In this document: piece by piece, positions 34,389-42,990 of the stretch
Numbering within the stretch: position 1 is the first letter of the stretch
Layout: the number at the start of each line of letters is the position of its first letter
Assembly (NCBI RefSeq): GCF_002979475.1
Contig: NZ_PCOY01000002.1
Location: 1 to 64,000 of the forward strand
Reading direction: 5' to 3'
From: Microbacterium sp. MYb62
GTDB taxonomy: Bacteria > Actinomycetota > Actinomycetes > Actinomycetales > Microbacteriaceae
DNA length: 64,000 bases
Notes under the pieces: generated by a model
Told to the model about the DNA's origin: nothing
Seen by the model: the letters and a program-made list of their open reading frames with translations, nothing else
Databases searched by the model: none
Made by a program: the position numbers and the translations under genes

Positions 34389-34684
34389 CCGACCTCGACG
34401 CGGGGATCGAACGCCACGAATCCGGAGAAGTCCTTGCCGACGCGGTCGAACGCCGAGGGATAGGGATTCGGATACGACCAGGCGTAGTCGGTGTGGAGCT
34501 CACCATCGGTCTGCACCGAGAAGTACTGAGCGGCACCCTTCCACGGACAGGTGTACGGGGTGGGGCTCTCGACGAGCACTCCGGGCGTGATGGATGCGGG
34601 TGGGAAGTACCAGTTCCCCTCGATGCGGGCGAGATCGCTCTCGTCGGCTTCGGCGATGACGGTTCCTGCGAGTACAGCCTTCAT
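34382..34684 (-). CDS. DUF427 domain protein
   Basis: This 100 aa protein consists of one DUF427 domain: MKAVLAGTVIAEADESDLAR, EGNWYFPP and CPWKGAAQYFSV are its conserved blocks, followed by a DYAWSYPNPYP segment. The family is a small beta-rich fold of unknown biochemical role, common in actinobacteria. AGGCAGG precedes the ATG at 34684. Its stop codon overlaps the end of the 20 bp repeat array. Confidence 0.85.
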   Translation of the reverse strand: MKAVLAGTVIAEADESDLARIEGNWYFPPASITPGVLVESPTPYTCPWKGAAQYFSVQTDGELHTDYAWSYPNPYPSAFDRVGKDFSGFVAFDPRVEVGP

Positions 34685-34847
34685 GGTCCTGCCTCCTCGG
34701 ATGTGGGTTCGAGCGTATAAGACGGTGCAGACATCAGGGGCGAGGGTTGCGCCACCGCCGTCAATGTGAGAAACAATCCGGATCCTGTTCGGCACCGTCG
34801 TGCGAATGGATTGCCCCCGATGTCTGGATCAGTTGTCCGTGCCGGGG

Positions 34848-36284
34848 TCAGGCGGAATCGCGGCCGTAGCCCTCGAGCAGTCGCAGCCAGATCTCGCTGA
34901 TCGTCGGGTATGACGGCACCGCGTGCCAGAGGCGGGCGATCGGCACCTCTCCGACGATCGCGACGGTGGCCGCGTGCACCAGCTCCGCCACCTCGGGGCC
35001 GACGAACGTCGCACCGACCACGACGTCGCGGTCGGTGTCGATCACGAGTCGCGCCTGTCCTTCGAAGCCGTCTTCGTAGAGGCTCGCCCCGGCGACCCAG
35101 CCCAGGTCGTAGTCGACGGCCTTCGCCGCGATACCGGCCTTGACCGCCTGGGCCTCGGTGAGCCCGACGGAGCCGACCTCGGGAATCGAGAACGTGACCT
35201 GCGGCACGGCGGCCTGGTCGGCGGTCGCGACGTGACGACCCCACGGGGCATCGTCGACGTCTTCGCCCTTGGCGCGCGCGACGATCACATCGCCGGCGGC
35301 GCGCGCCTGGTACTTGCCCTGGTGGGTGAGGAGCACGCGGCCGTTGACGTCGCCGACCGCATAGAGCCAGTCGTTGCCCGGGACGCGGAGCGTGTCATCC
35401 GTCTCGATCCAGCGGCCGGGCTCCAGCCCCACGACGTCGAGGCCGATGTCACCGCTGCGCGGGGAGCGGCCGGTCGCGGCGAGCACCTCCGTCGCGGTGA
35501 TCTCCTCGCCGCCGTCGAGGGTGATGGTCACGCCGTTCGCGCCGCGGTGCACAGATTCGGTGCCGGTTCCGGTGCGCACGTCGACCCCGAGTTCCTTGAG
35601 ACCAGCGGCGACGCGCTCGCCCGCGAAGGACTCCATTCCACCGAGCAGTCCGCTGCGGGCGATCACGGTGACCTTCGAGCCGAGCGCGGCGTAGGCGGTG
35701 GCCATCTCGACGGCCACGACCCCTCCGCCGATGACGGTCAGGCTGTCGGGCAGCTCTTCGGCGCTGGTCGCCTCGCGGCTGGTCCACGGGGTGGCCTCGC
35801 GGAGACCGTCGATGGGCGGGATGACGGCATCCGATCCGGTGCTGATGGCGACAGCGTGCCGGGCCGTGAGCACGCGCTCTGTGCCGTCGGCATCCGTCAC
35901 GGTCACTTCACGTTCGCCGCTGATACGGCCGTGGCCGCGGGCCAGGTCGATGCCGGCCGAGTCGAGCCACTTCACCTGGCCGTCATCCGACCAATTGCTG
36001 GTGAACGAGTCTCGACGGTCGAACACCGCGCGCACGTCGAGCTTTCCCGTCACCGCCTGCGAAGACCCGCCCACGTGCTGAGCAGCCCGGAGCGCCTGCG
36101 CCGAGCGCAGCAGCGCCTTCGACGGCATGCACGCCCAGTAGGAGCATTCGCCCCCGACGAGCTCGCTCTCCACGATGATCGCGGTGAGCCCGCCCTGCAC
36201 GGCTCGGTCGGCGACGTTCTCGCCCACCGGACCACCGCCCAACACGATCAGGTCGTACTCGTCGGTCTTCTCCGCAGCGTTCAT
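34848..36284 (-). CDS. Pyridine nucleotide-disulfide oxidoreductase (dihydrolipoamide dehydrogenase/mercuric reductase family)
   Basis: This 478 aa flavoprotein has the FAD motif GGGPVG (16-21), the redox-active cysteine pair Cys47/Cys52 in GGECSYWACMPSKALLRS, a central NAD(P)H motif GGGVVAVEMA, and the C-terminal catalytic His in WHAVPSYPTISE. It therefore keeps all residues of an active disulfide reductase. The substrate is not clear: a lone gene away from 2-oxoacid dehydrogenase genes suggests another thiol, disulfide or quinone. The ATG at 36284 is preferred over a GTG three codons earlier because AGAGG is better spaced for it. Confidence 0.85.
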   Translation of the reverse strand: MNAAEKTDEYDLIVLGGGPVGENVADRAVQGGLTAIIVESELVGGECSYWACMPSKALLRSAQALRAAQHVGGSSQAVTGKLDVRAVFDRRDSFTSNWSDDGQVKWLDSAGIDLARGHGRISGEREVTVTDADGTERVLTARHAVAISTGSDAVIPPIDGLREATPWTSREATSAEELPDSLTVIGGGVVAVEMATAYAALGSKVTVIARSGLLGGMESFAGERVAAGLKELGVDVRTGTGTESVHRGANGVTITLDGGEEITATEVLAATGRSPRSGDIGLDVVGLEPGRWIETDDTLRVPGNDWLYAVGDVNGRVLLTHQGKYQARAAGDVIVARAKGEDVDDAPWGRHVATADQAAVPQVTFSIPEVGSVGLTEAQAVKAGIAAKAVDYDLGWVAGASLYEDGFEGQARLVIDTDRDVVVGATFVGPEVAELVHAATVAIVGEVPIARLWHAVPSYPTISEIWLRLLEGYGRDSA

Positions 36285-36468
36285 GCGTCGCACCTCTCCG
36301 TGAGCCGGTTACGTGGCCCAGTCTCGCTCAAGAGCAACGTCGAGTCACGGGTGAGTTGTTCCCTGCGGCGTGGCGTGGGGGCGGGAACTCGGATGTGGGA
36401 AGTGAACGACGTCGCTCGCCGCCGGCCATCAGCATGAGGAGTCCGAGGGGCACAGCCCTGAGCACGAC

Positions 36469-36852
36469 CTACCAGAACTGTCCGAGGGCGGTGCGGTAGT
36501 GAACGTTCTCTCTGAGGTCCGGGAACTCGCCTTCAATGCGTGTTCGAACGCGGCTCAAGAACTCCACGGTCGCACGAGAGAATTCGGACAACTCCACGAC
36601 TCCCTGCCCGATCGCGTAGTTCGTTCGAACAACCACCCGCTCGTCTTGCACGTTGAACTCGATCACGTGATCTGAATCTGTGAACTCGAAGACGGCGGAG
36701 CCCTCTCGGACGAGCGCCTCCCCGATCAGTCGAAATGAGAGCGCGAAATCGAAGATCGGGATCCAACCCCAATCTGTGCTGAAATTGACACCGCCCAACA
36801 CGAATCGGACATCGCCCAAGAAGCAGTCGTATCGGAGCTGAACATCGCTCAA
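36469..36852 (-). CDS. Hypothetical protein (possible immunity-like, low-GC island)
   Basis: This 127 aa soluble protein is not recognised. It begins MSDVQLRYDCFLGDVRFVLG and is rich in Phe, Val and acidic residues, with no signal peptide, membrane helix or cysteine motif. Its DNA is clearly lower in GC than the flanking genes. It lies 110 bp beyond the PH-like membrane protein that follows the orphan RHS tip. Polymorphic toxin tips are often followed by several immunity genes, so an immunity role is possible, but this is only context. Confidence 0.6.
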   Translation of the reverse strand: MSDVQLRYDCFLGDVRFVLGGVNFSTDWGWIPIFDFALSFRLIGEALVREGSAVFEFTDSDHVIEFNVQDERVVVRTNYAIGQGVVELSEFSRATVEFLSRVRTRIEGEFPDLRENVHYRTALGQFW

Positions 36853-36961
36853 TTCTCGCCATGACGAGATCGAGCATTCGGAGGCATGATGAATCGTAAA
36901 GTCGAGCTCAAATACCAGCCTCTTATGGCGTCAGGTTCGGAGCGCCCAGCACAGCTGCCAT

Positions 36962-37474
36962 CTATTTTCTGTTCCGCGGACGCGGCGGCGCGCGCAGATC
37001 CGAGCCGACCCCAAGCCAATTGTTGAGAGATCGAGCAATGTCATTCGCAGTACGGCGGCCGCAAACCGTACCTCTCAGGGAGACTAACGTGCCGTCCTTC
37101 AGTTCGGCTTCAAGTTCTCCACTCTCAAATGGTCCTGCATCAATTGCCCACGCAAGAAAGTAGAAAGGCCCTTCGTAGGCCTGAACCCGAAATCGTGCCA
37201 ATTTACCTCGAGAGATCCTCTTTCGCGACCACCATGTGTTTACGACCACAGTATCGTCCACCGTCTCGATACCCGTGAAGGGAAGCCGCAACCAAAGCCA
37301 CGCTGTTAGCAGCAATAAAGGGGCCGCGATGAGCCGCAGCACGCCAGGAAACTCGACCTGCATCGGGTTGATCAGAAGCAGCGCGGGAGCAAATCCGGTG
37401 TAGACAGAAGAAACTGCCAGGCGTCCAGCGCGCCCACGCCTCCCCGTAGGGGTATCGAAGCTAGGCTGAGACAT
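36962..37474 (-). CDS. Small membrane protein with PH-like domain; candidate RHS-tip immunity protein
   Basis: This 170 aa protein has two hydrophobic segments (about 25-40 and 47-62) followed by a beta-rich region with [25 protein letters not shown], similar to bacterial PH-like domains of membrane proteins. Its start codon overlaps the 3' end of the RHS fragment by 14 bp in another frame, the spacing usual for a toxin and its immunity gene. The GC content is low, around 50 %. The immunity assignment is inference; it may simply be an unrelated hitch-hiking gene. Confidence 0.65.
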   Translation of the reverse strand: MSQPSFDTPTGRRGRAGRLAVSSVYTGFAPALLLINPMQVEFPGVLRLIAAPLLLLTAWLWLRLPFTGIETVDDTVVVNTWWSRKRISRGKLARFRVQAYEGPFYFLAWAIDAGPFESGELEAELKDGTLVSLRGTVCGRRTANDIARSLNNWLGVGSDLRAPPRPRNRK

Positions 37475-38531
37475 AGAACCTACCGATTTTGAATGCCTTG
37501 CTTGGGGCCATTGGCTGCGTCGTCCGGAGAGGCCTTAGTATACTCTGAAGGCTATTAGACGCAACCACTTCCGCGCCGGCCCTCGACGCCCGAACTCTCT
37601 GGCTTATCGGTCGAATAGTGCTTCGCGTTACCGCACCAACCGGATTTCGAACAACTTTTTGCGTCACAACCAATAGGCCAATTGCAGTGACGGCCTTTCG
37701 CGCTATGCCACCAGTCACTGCAGATGCCGCCTCGATTGCGACGTTGCCCCAATCTCCTTGCATGGCATATGCAGCGCCCTTAATGACGGAACACGCTGTT
37801 CCCAGTATGCCAAAGGCAAACGTGCAACCAATCTGAACTACAGAGTTCTCCGTGATGGCTTTTCCGATGTCCGACCACCACTCCTTACCGCTGAGGTCGT
37901 GTCCGTTGATGGGGTCGGTGGGCCACGAGTAGTCGTTCGCCCCACCACCTTCGATCGGGTCGACCTGCAGGAACCGCCCGAGGGCGGGGACATACAACCG
38001 CACCCCCATCTCCACCACCAGCGCTGACCCCGCCGACTCCGCGGGCTTCAACGCACCCTGATGCCACAGCGTGTTCCCCGCCACCTGCCCGGTATTATCC
38101 GACGCAGTCGTCCCGATCGCGAACGTCACCGGATCCACCGGCTGACCGAATGGATCCCACAACAACAACCCGCCCGTCGTCGTCCCGGCGCGGGTCACCA
38201 AGCCGTGTCCCCCCAAACCGGGGAACGACCACGTCACCTCCCCGGCCTGGTTCGTCCACGACACCCCACCCGGCAACCCGACACTCCGGGTCAGCTCCGC
38301 ACCGGACTTCTGACCCCACGCCGCATCACCACCCGCCGCATACAGGTAGTTCGTCGTCGCCGCCGGGCCCGCACCCGTCGGATCTATCGTCCGCGTGGCG
38401 ATACGTCCGGTCGCGTCGCGCACGATCCGCACCGTCGTCCCATCGTCGTACGTCGTCCCGATATGCCTGTTCGCCGCGTCATACGACAACTGCATATCAC
38501 CCAAGCGAACCGTGTTTCCCCGCACGTCGTA
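37461..38531 (-). pseudogene. Orphan C-terminal fragment of an RHS/YD-repeat protein with tip domain
   Basis: About 355 codons remain of a normally 1500-2500 residue RHS protein. Recognisable parts are the YD repeats ([30 protein letters not shown]) and the RHS core end [15 protein letters not shown] with [14 protein letters not shown] tip of about 140 residues follows, containing a hydrophobic stretch [21 protein letters not shown]. Homology stops abruptly near 38531, where the upstream DNA becomes unrelated high-GC sequence before bioY. The first ATG inside is at 38495. It is thus a truncated or displaced tip cassette. GC falls from about 68 % in the RHS core to about 50 % in the tip, typical of exchanged toxin tips. 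Confidence 0.82.
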
Positions 38532-38638
38532 CACGATAACGAATTTGTAACTTCGCTTGAAGAACGCTCGGCCCGCGGGAGGTTGATGGGTGGCCACGCC
38601 CGGCGGTAAACGGCGGCCCAGGCGATGGCCCCGAGACG

Positions 38639-39223
38639 CTAGGCGACGATCGCGGGCTCGGCGACGGACCGCCGGTCGGCGAAGGCCCGCGGGTAGGCAC
38701 GCCGGAGCGCGACGACGACCAACGTGGCCACGGTCACCTTGATCAGGTCGCCGGGGAGGAACGCCAGGCTCGACAGGGCGGTGAGGTCGAGGGGGATTCC
38801 GGTCACGAGCGCCTGCACGGGGATGCCGAACGCGTAGACGACGAGCACCCCGCCGACCAGGGCGGCGACGGCGGCGCGCCACCACGTGAAGCGCCCGGCG
38901 CGCATGATGAGGCCGATCACGACGACACCGGCGATCCACCCGATCATGTAGCCGACGGTGGGTCCGACGAAGACTCCCAGGCCCCCGCGTCCTCCCGCCA
39001 ACACGGGCAGTCCGACCGCGGCGAGCGCGAACACGAGGGCGATCGACCAGGGGGCGATGCGCGGGCCGAGTACGAGGCCGGCCAGCATGACGCCGAGCGT
39101 CTGCCCCGTGATGGGCACTCCGCCGGGGAGCGGGACGACGACGGTGCCGAGCACGATGATGAGAGCGGCGAACACGGCCACCCGGCCGAGAGTCGCGCTG
39201 GTGTCGCGGGGGGAATCGGTCAT
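38639..39223 (-). CDS. bioY: Biotin ECF transporter S component BioY
   Basis: This 194 aa membrane protein has about six helices and the BioY signatures [19 protein letters not shown] and [12 protein letters not shown]. It binds biotin and works alone or with the EcfT/EcfA module, which is not encoded nearby. The ATG at 39223 lies directly after two BioQ-type operator boxes and AAGGA. No biotin synthesis gene is in the window, consistent with dependence on uptake. Confidence 0.92.
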   Translation of the reverse strand: MTDSPRDTSATLGRVAVFAALIIVLGTVVVPLPGGVPITGQTLGVMLAGLVLGPRIAPWSIALVFALAAVGLPVLAGGRGGLGVFVGPTVGYMIGWIAGVVVIGLIMRAGRFTWWRAAVAALVGGVLVVYAFGIPVQALVTGIPLDLTALSSLAFLPGDLIKVTVATLVVVALRRAYPRAFADRRSVAEPAIVA

Positions 39224-39236
39224 GGCGCGTCCTTCC

Positions 39237-39264
39237 TGAACGGTGTTCACCTGAACACCGTTCA
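39237..39264 (-). promoter_or_regulatory. Two adjacent BioQ-type operator boxes upstream of bioY
   Basis: TGAACGGTGTTCA (39237-39249) and TGAACACCGTTCA (39252-39264) are each TGAAC-N3-GTTCA palindromes and are also exact reverse complements of each other, separated by CC. TGAAC-N3-GTTCA-like sites are known targets of the TetR-type biotin regulator BioQ in actinobacteria. They lie immediately downstream of the -10 and cover the predicted transcription start, so binding would block transcription. The regulator gene is outside the window. Confidence 0.8.
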
Positions 39265-39266
39265 CC

Positions 39267-39295
39267 AGAGTATGGGCGGCCTCTGATCAGCGCAA
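39267..39295 (-). promoter_or_regulatory. bioY promoter
   Basis: TTGCGC (39295-39290), 17 bp spacer and TACTCT (39272-39267) on the minus strand. The predicted start near 39260 falls inside the first BioQ-type box. Confidence 0.6.
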
Positions 39296-39297
39296 CT

Positions 39298-40299
39298 TCA
39301 GCGAGGCTGCGGCACCAGCACGATCTTTCCCCGCTGGCGGCGCTGGGCGATGGCGTCGTGCGCGGCCGCCGCATCCTCGAGACCGTATTCATCGACGGGA
39401 GGAGAGGTTCGCCCGTCTGCGAGCGCGGCGAGAGCTCGCGCCTCGAGCGCGCGCAGATCGGCGACAGCACGCCCGAGAGGCACGGTGACGGAGAGAGAAC
39501 CTTGCACGATGTCGTCCGTATCGAGGCGGAGGATCTCTCCGCTCGACCAGCCGATGATCACGACGCGTCCACCCCGACCGAGACTCTCCAGGGCCGCTCG
39601 CGCAGTCCCGCCGCCGACACCGTCGAGGAGCACGGACGGCTGCTTCCCGTCGAGCAGCTCGCCCATCCGATCGGGCCACGACTCATCGTTCGCATCGAGC
39701 GGCACGAGCCTGCCTCGGGCGTGCTTCTCACCGAGGTCGAGATGCTCGACCACGGCGCGCTTCGCCGGGCCTCCGTGGAGCGCGACGACCGTCGCCCCTT
39801 CCGACAACGCAAGTTGGACCATCTGGCTGCCGAGACCTCCCGATGCTCCGGGGACCACCACGACGTCGGTCGGCCGGATCTGCGCGGCGTCCCAGACCAG
39901 CTGGGCCGTCCGGCCCGTGCCGATGGTCGCTACCGCCTGCGAGAACGCCACACCGTCGTCGATGACGTGCAGTGCCGACGCCGCCGACAGCGCGAACTCG
40001 GCGTATCCGCCGCTGCGGAAACCGACGTGGGCGACCACTCGCGCGCCGATGAGGTCCGCATCGACCCCCGGCCCCACGGCGTCGACGACACCGGCGATCT
40101 CGCGGCCCGGCGTCATGGGCAGCGTCGGCCGCGGCATCGACGGCAGTGCGGCATCCCTCCGGATGTCGAGGTCGACGGCGTGCACCCCCGCGGCGGCGAC
40201 GCGCACGCGCACCTCTCCCTCCGCGGGGATCGGCAGCGTCGCCTCCTCGATCCTGAGCACCTCGGATTCTCCGAACTCGCGCTGCACGATTGCTCGCAT
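39298..40299 (-). CDS. Zinc-independent quinone oxidoreductase/alcohol dehydrogenase (MDR family)
   Basis: This 333 aa protein has the medium-chain dehydrogenase layout: a GroES-like N-domain ([35 protein letters not shown]) and a Rossmann domain with [18 protein letters not shown]. The catalytic-zinc cysteine is absent, which points to the NADPH:quinone oxidoreductase branch. The ATG at 40299 is chosen because the very strong GGAGAGGGAGA precedes it; a longer ATG at 40344 is possible. It is 41 bp downstream of the MFS pump controlled by a SoxR-type box, so it probably handles redox-active quinone-like compounds. Confidence 0.85.
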   Translation of the reverse strand: MRAIVQREFGESEVLRIEEATLPIPAEGEVRVRVAAAGVHAVDLDIRRDAALPSMPRPTLPMTPGREIAGVVDAVGPGVDADLIGARVVAHVGFRSGGYAEFALSAASALHVIDDGVAFSQAVATIGTGRTAQLVWDAAQIRPTDVVVVPGASGGLGSQMVQLALSEGATVVALHGGPAKRAVVEHLDLGEKHARGRLVPLDANDESWPDRMGELLDGKQPSVLLDGVGGGTARAALESLGRGGRVVIIGWSSGEILRLDTDDIVQGSLSVTVPLGRAVADLRALEARALAALADGRTSPPVDEYGLEDAAAAHDAIAQRRQRGKIVLVPQPR

Positions 40300-40340
40300 G
40301 GTCTCCCTCTCCTTCTCGTCGGTGATCGCCGCGTCGCCGC

Positions 40341-41741
40341 TCATACGACCCCCTCGGTCTGCGTTTCGGTCGTGACGGCATCGACACGGATCCTCGGCGC
40401 GAGGATCGCCGCCGCGAAGGCGACCACCGCCGCCAGCACGAACACCCCGAGGAACGGATCGGCAGCCGCGAGCGCGGCGAACAGCGTGCCGGTCACGGCG
40501 AGCGCCATCGCGCTGCCGAAGGAGTCCGCGACCGTCATCGCGCCGCTGTTGAACCCCTGGTTCTCCGGCGTCGACATCGCGAGCGTCAGCGCACTGGTGC
40601 GCGGGCTCATGAGCCCCATCCCCATTCCGGCGACGACCCAGGCGACCGCGACCATCAGGGCGTCCCAGCGGAAGCCCGCGGTCGCCACGGTGAGCAGGAT
40701 GCCGACCAGCACCAGGATCGTGCCGACCCGCACCGCCGTCACGCTCGAGAGCCGGGCACCCATCCGCCCCTGGACCGTCGCGGCGACGGACCAGGCGAGA
40801 GCGCCGCCGGTGAGCGAGAGCCCGGCGAGCGTCGGCGAGAGCTCGTAGCGATCGGTCAGCAGATAGGGCAGGTATACCTGCGCCCCGAAGAACGCCGCCG
40901 CGGCCACACCGCGCACGAGGATGACCGAGGGCAGCCCGCGGCGCGCCCGAAGCGTGCCGCGCGGGACCAGAGGCCGCACGGCGACGAGGGCGATCACCAC
41001 GGCGACGAGGGACAGCACGGGGCCGATCGCGGGGATGCCGCCGACCAGGTTCAGCGCGAGCACGGCGGCGGCGGCGAGGACCGACCACCCGAGTCGGCCG
41101 AATGCCCAGGGGGTCGTCGCATCCCCGTCGTTCGCGAGCCCGCGAAGCGCGGGGATCACCATCAGCAGCGCCACGAGCACGAGGATGACCACGCCGAGGA
41201 AGACCCAGTGCCAGCTCCAGAGCTCGGTCACGGCTCCCGCGACCGTCGGGCCGATCAGCGACGGGACGACCCAGGCGGCCGCGAAGCCGGCGAAGATCGC
41301 CGGATGGAGCGCCTGCGGGTAGACGCGCGCGACCACGACGTACAACGCCACCATCAGGCCGCCGCTGCCGAGACCCTGCGCGAACCGCCCCGCGACCAGG
41401 ATCTCCATGCTCGGCGCGAGACCCGCGATGAGCAGCCCGACGATGAACATCGCGACCGCCGTGTACAGCGGGGCGACCGGTCCGCGACGGTCGGCCCAGT
41501 TCCCCGCGATCACCATGCCGATGACCCCGGTGGCCAGGGGACCGGCGAAGGCGAGCGCATACAGGCGCTCGCCACCGAGGTCGGCGCTGACGGTCGGCAT
41601 CACGGTGGTCACGGCCAGGGACTCGAACGCCCCGAGGAACACGAGCGCGCACGCGCCGATGGTGATCCAGAGGTATTCGCTGCTCATGATGCGCGGTGCG
41701 GCCGTGCCCGGCGTCGACACCTGCTCGGTCTGCGTGGTCAT
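40341..41741 (-). CDS. MFS efflux transporter (DHA2-type)
   Basis: This 466 aa membrane protein has 12-14 predicted helices and the DHA-type motifs FLGAFESLAVTTVMPTVSADLG in helix 1 and GNWADRRGPVAPLY in loop 2-3. It is likely a proton-coupled exporter. Its promoter contains a SoxR-type box with 19 bp spacing, and the downstream gene is a quinone oxidoreductase; export of redox-cycling compounds is the simplest reading. The ATG at 41741 lies only a few bases after the predicted transcription start, so translation may be leaderless. Confidence 0.87.
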   Translation of the reverse strand: MTTQTEQVSTPGTAAPRIMSSEYLWITIGACALVFLGAFESLAVTTVMPTVSADLGGERLYALAFAGPLATGVIGMVIAGNWADRRGPVAPLYTAVAMFIVGLLIAGLAPSMEILVAGRFAQGLGSGGLMVALYVVVARVYPQALHPAIFAGFAAAWVVPSLIGPTVAGAVTELWSWHWVFLGVVILVLVALLMVIPALRGLANDGDATTPWAFGRLGWSVLAAAAVLALNLVGGIPAIGPVLSLVAVVIALVAVRPLVPRGTLRARRGLPSVILVRGVAAAAFFGAQVYLPYLLTDRYELSPTLAGLSLTGGALAWSVAATVQGRMGARLSSVTAVRVGTILVLVGILLTVATAGFRWDALMVAVAWVVAGMGMGLMSPRTSALTLAMSTPENQGFNSGAMTVADSFGSAMALAVTGTLFAALAAADPFLGVFVLAAVVAFAAAILAPRIRVDAVTTETQTEGVV

Positions 41742-41748
41742 GGAGACG

Positions 41749-41779
41749 ACGCTAGAACCTCAAGTGAGGTTGAGGTCAA
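41749..41779 (-). promoter_or_regulatory. SoxR-type box in a 19 bp spacer promoter
   Basis: CCTCAA-N6-TTGAGG (41758-41775) is the core SoxR recognition pattern. It lies between -35 TTGACC (41779-41774) and -10 TAGCGT (41754-41749), separated by 19 bp. The over-long spacer is the hallmark of MerR/SoxR-activated promoters. It should drive the MFS pump and the quinone oxidoreductase. Confidence 0.78.
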
Positions 41780-41801
41780 GCGCGAAGTTCTCCGGGGAGC
41801 C

Positions 41802-42980
41802 TCAGCGCACCGGCAGGAAATGCGTCGGCGTCGGAACCTGGGCCTCGTGACGGATGCCGAGGGGCGCGCCCGTGCGCTCATCGAGGTCGAGCAACGCGAT
41901 GGTGTCGGAGCGCTGACCGGCGACGAGCATCTTGCCCTCGTGGACGAGATGATGCCGCGGCCAGTCGACACCCGAGTCGGCGAGAGCCACGGATTCCAGA
42001 GCCTCGCCCCCACCACGCACCCGTAACGCCGCGATCGTGTTGCTTCCGCGAAGTGCTGTGTAGAGGAAGTGTCCGTCGCGCGAACGGGCGAGCTCGGCGG
42101 GGAAGTCCCTGCCCACTTCGGCGATCGGACTCGTCAGCGTCACCGACACGACGCTCCAGGTGCCGTCCGCCGCGCGCGCGAGCGTGAACACCTCGCAGGA
42201 GTACTCGGTGACCACGTGCAGGTGTCCGCTGGGGTGCAGGACCATGTGCCGCGGGCCGGTGCCGAGCGGGAGCACGACCTCGTGGTCGAGCACGAGTCCG
42301 CTGCCACTCTGCCGCCAGAAGCGCACGAGGTCGAAGCCGAGGTCGGTCGTCGCGACCCGGCCGTCGGGAAGGAAGACCGCTGCGTGCGCGTGCGAGACGC
42401 GGTCACCGCCGACCCCGTACGGGTCGATGGCCGCGATGCCGTCTCCGGGAGGGGTCACTCCCGTCACTCCGGGGGCCGACACGCCAGATGTCGGACGCGA
42501 CTGGCCGAAACGTCCGCCATCTGGCGTGTCGGCGGGCATTTCGGGGTCGGGTTCACCGAACAGGGCCGCGCGGAGCGCCGCCGCGGCATCCGGTTTCGCG
42601 GGCACGATGCGCCCCTCCGCATCGAGGTCGAACCGCACCACGCGGCCGTCCCCGTAGCAGCTGGCGATCAGGGCCGAACCGTTCGGGGCGACCGCGACGT
42701 GGCAGACGTACTGACCGACCGCGGCGGGCGGGCCCAGAGGCGTGAGAGCCGATTCGCCCGAACGAGAGAAGGCCTGCACAGCAGAGTCGCCCTCGAGTGC
42801 CGCATAGACGACATCGAGGGACGGATGCTGCGCGAGCCACGACGGCGACGGCGTCTCGACCACAGCGCCGCGGTAGGCGAGGGTCGACGCCTCGCGGCCC
42901 TCATCCCCCGCGAGCAGGCCGATGCCGTCGGCGGAGCCGTCCATCGCGGCGCCGTAGCCGCCGAGCCAGAAGCGCGTCAC
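41802..42980 (-). CDS. Lactonase-family beta-propeller protein carrying an in-frame palindromic element
   Basis: This 392 aa protein resembles the 7-bladed propeller of 6-phosphogluconolactonase-like (lactonase family) proteins. Supporting motifs are HVAVAPNGSALIASCYGDG, VSHAHAAVFLPDGRVATTDLG and GPRHMVLHPSGHLHVVTEYS. Residues about 148-169 (PADTPDGGRFGQSRPTSGVSA) are the translation of palindromic element copy 4, inserted between two blades without breaking the frame. The enzymatic function is uncertain: the family includes lactonases and non-enzymatic proteins. It starts 10 bp after purA and is probably co-transcribed with it. Confidence 0.8.
   Translation of the reverse strand: MTRFWLGGYGAAMDGSADGIGLLAGDEGREASTLAYRGAVVETPSPSWLAQHPSLDVVYAALEGDSAVQAFSRSGESALTPLGPPAAVGQYVCHVAVAPNGSALIASCYGDGRVVRFDLDAEGRIVPAKPDAAAALRAALFGEPDPEMPADTPDGGRFGQSRPTSGVSAPGVTGVTPPGDGIAAIDPYGVGGDRVSHAHAAVFLPDGRVATTDLGFDLVRFWRQSGSGLVLDHEVVLPLGTGPRHMVLHPSGHLHVVTEYSCEVFTLARAADGTWSVVSVTLTSPIAEVGRDFPAELARSRDGHFLYTALRGSNTIAALRVRGGGEALESVALADSGVDWPRHHLVHEGKMLVAGQRSDTIALLDLDERTGAPLGIRHEAQVPTPTHFLPVR
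42475..42533. repeat. 59 bp palindromic element, copy 4, inside a coding region
   Basis: The arms 42475-42496 and 42512-42533 pair with one mismatch (CCAT against ACAT). The loop 42497-42511 is GCGACTGGCCGAAAC. The left flank CACTCCGGGG matches the extended arm seen beside copy 2. The element adds about 20 residues to the propeller protein and leaves the frame open on the coding strand. Confidence 0.9.
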
Positions 42981-42990
42981 GATGCGCGGA

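Noticed and set aside
38639..39470. Upstream continuation of the RHS fragment frame
   Set aside because: The frame stays open only because it overlaps bioY out of frame; there is no YD-repeat sequence beyond about 38531.
40345..41652. Long N-terminal extension of the quinone oxidoreductase
   Set aside because: The extra 440 codons are the shifted frame of the MFS gene and are Arg-rich; the strong ribosome-binding site before 40299 marks the true start.
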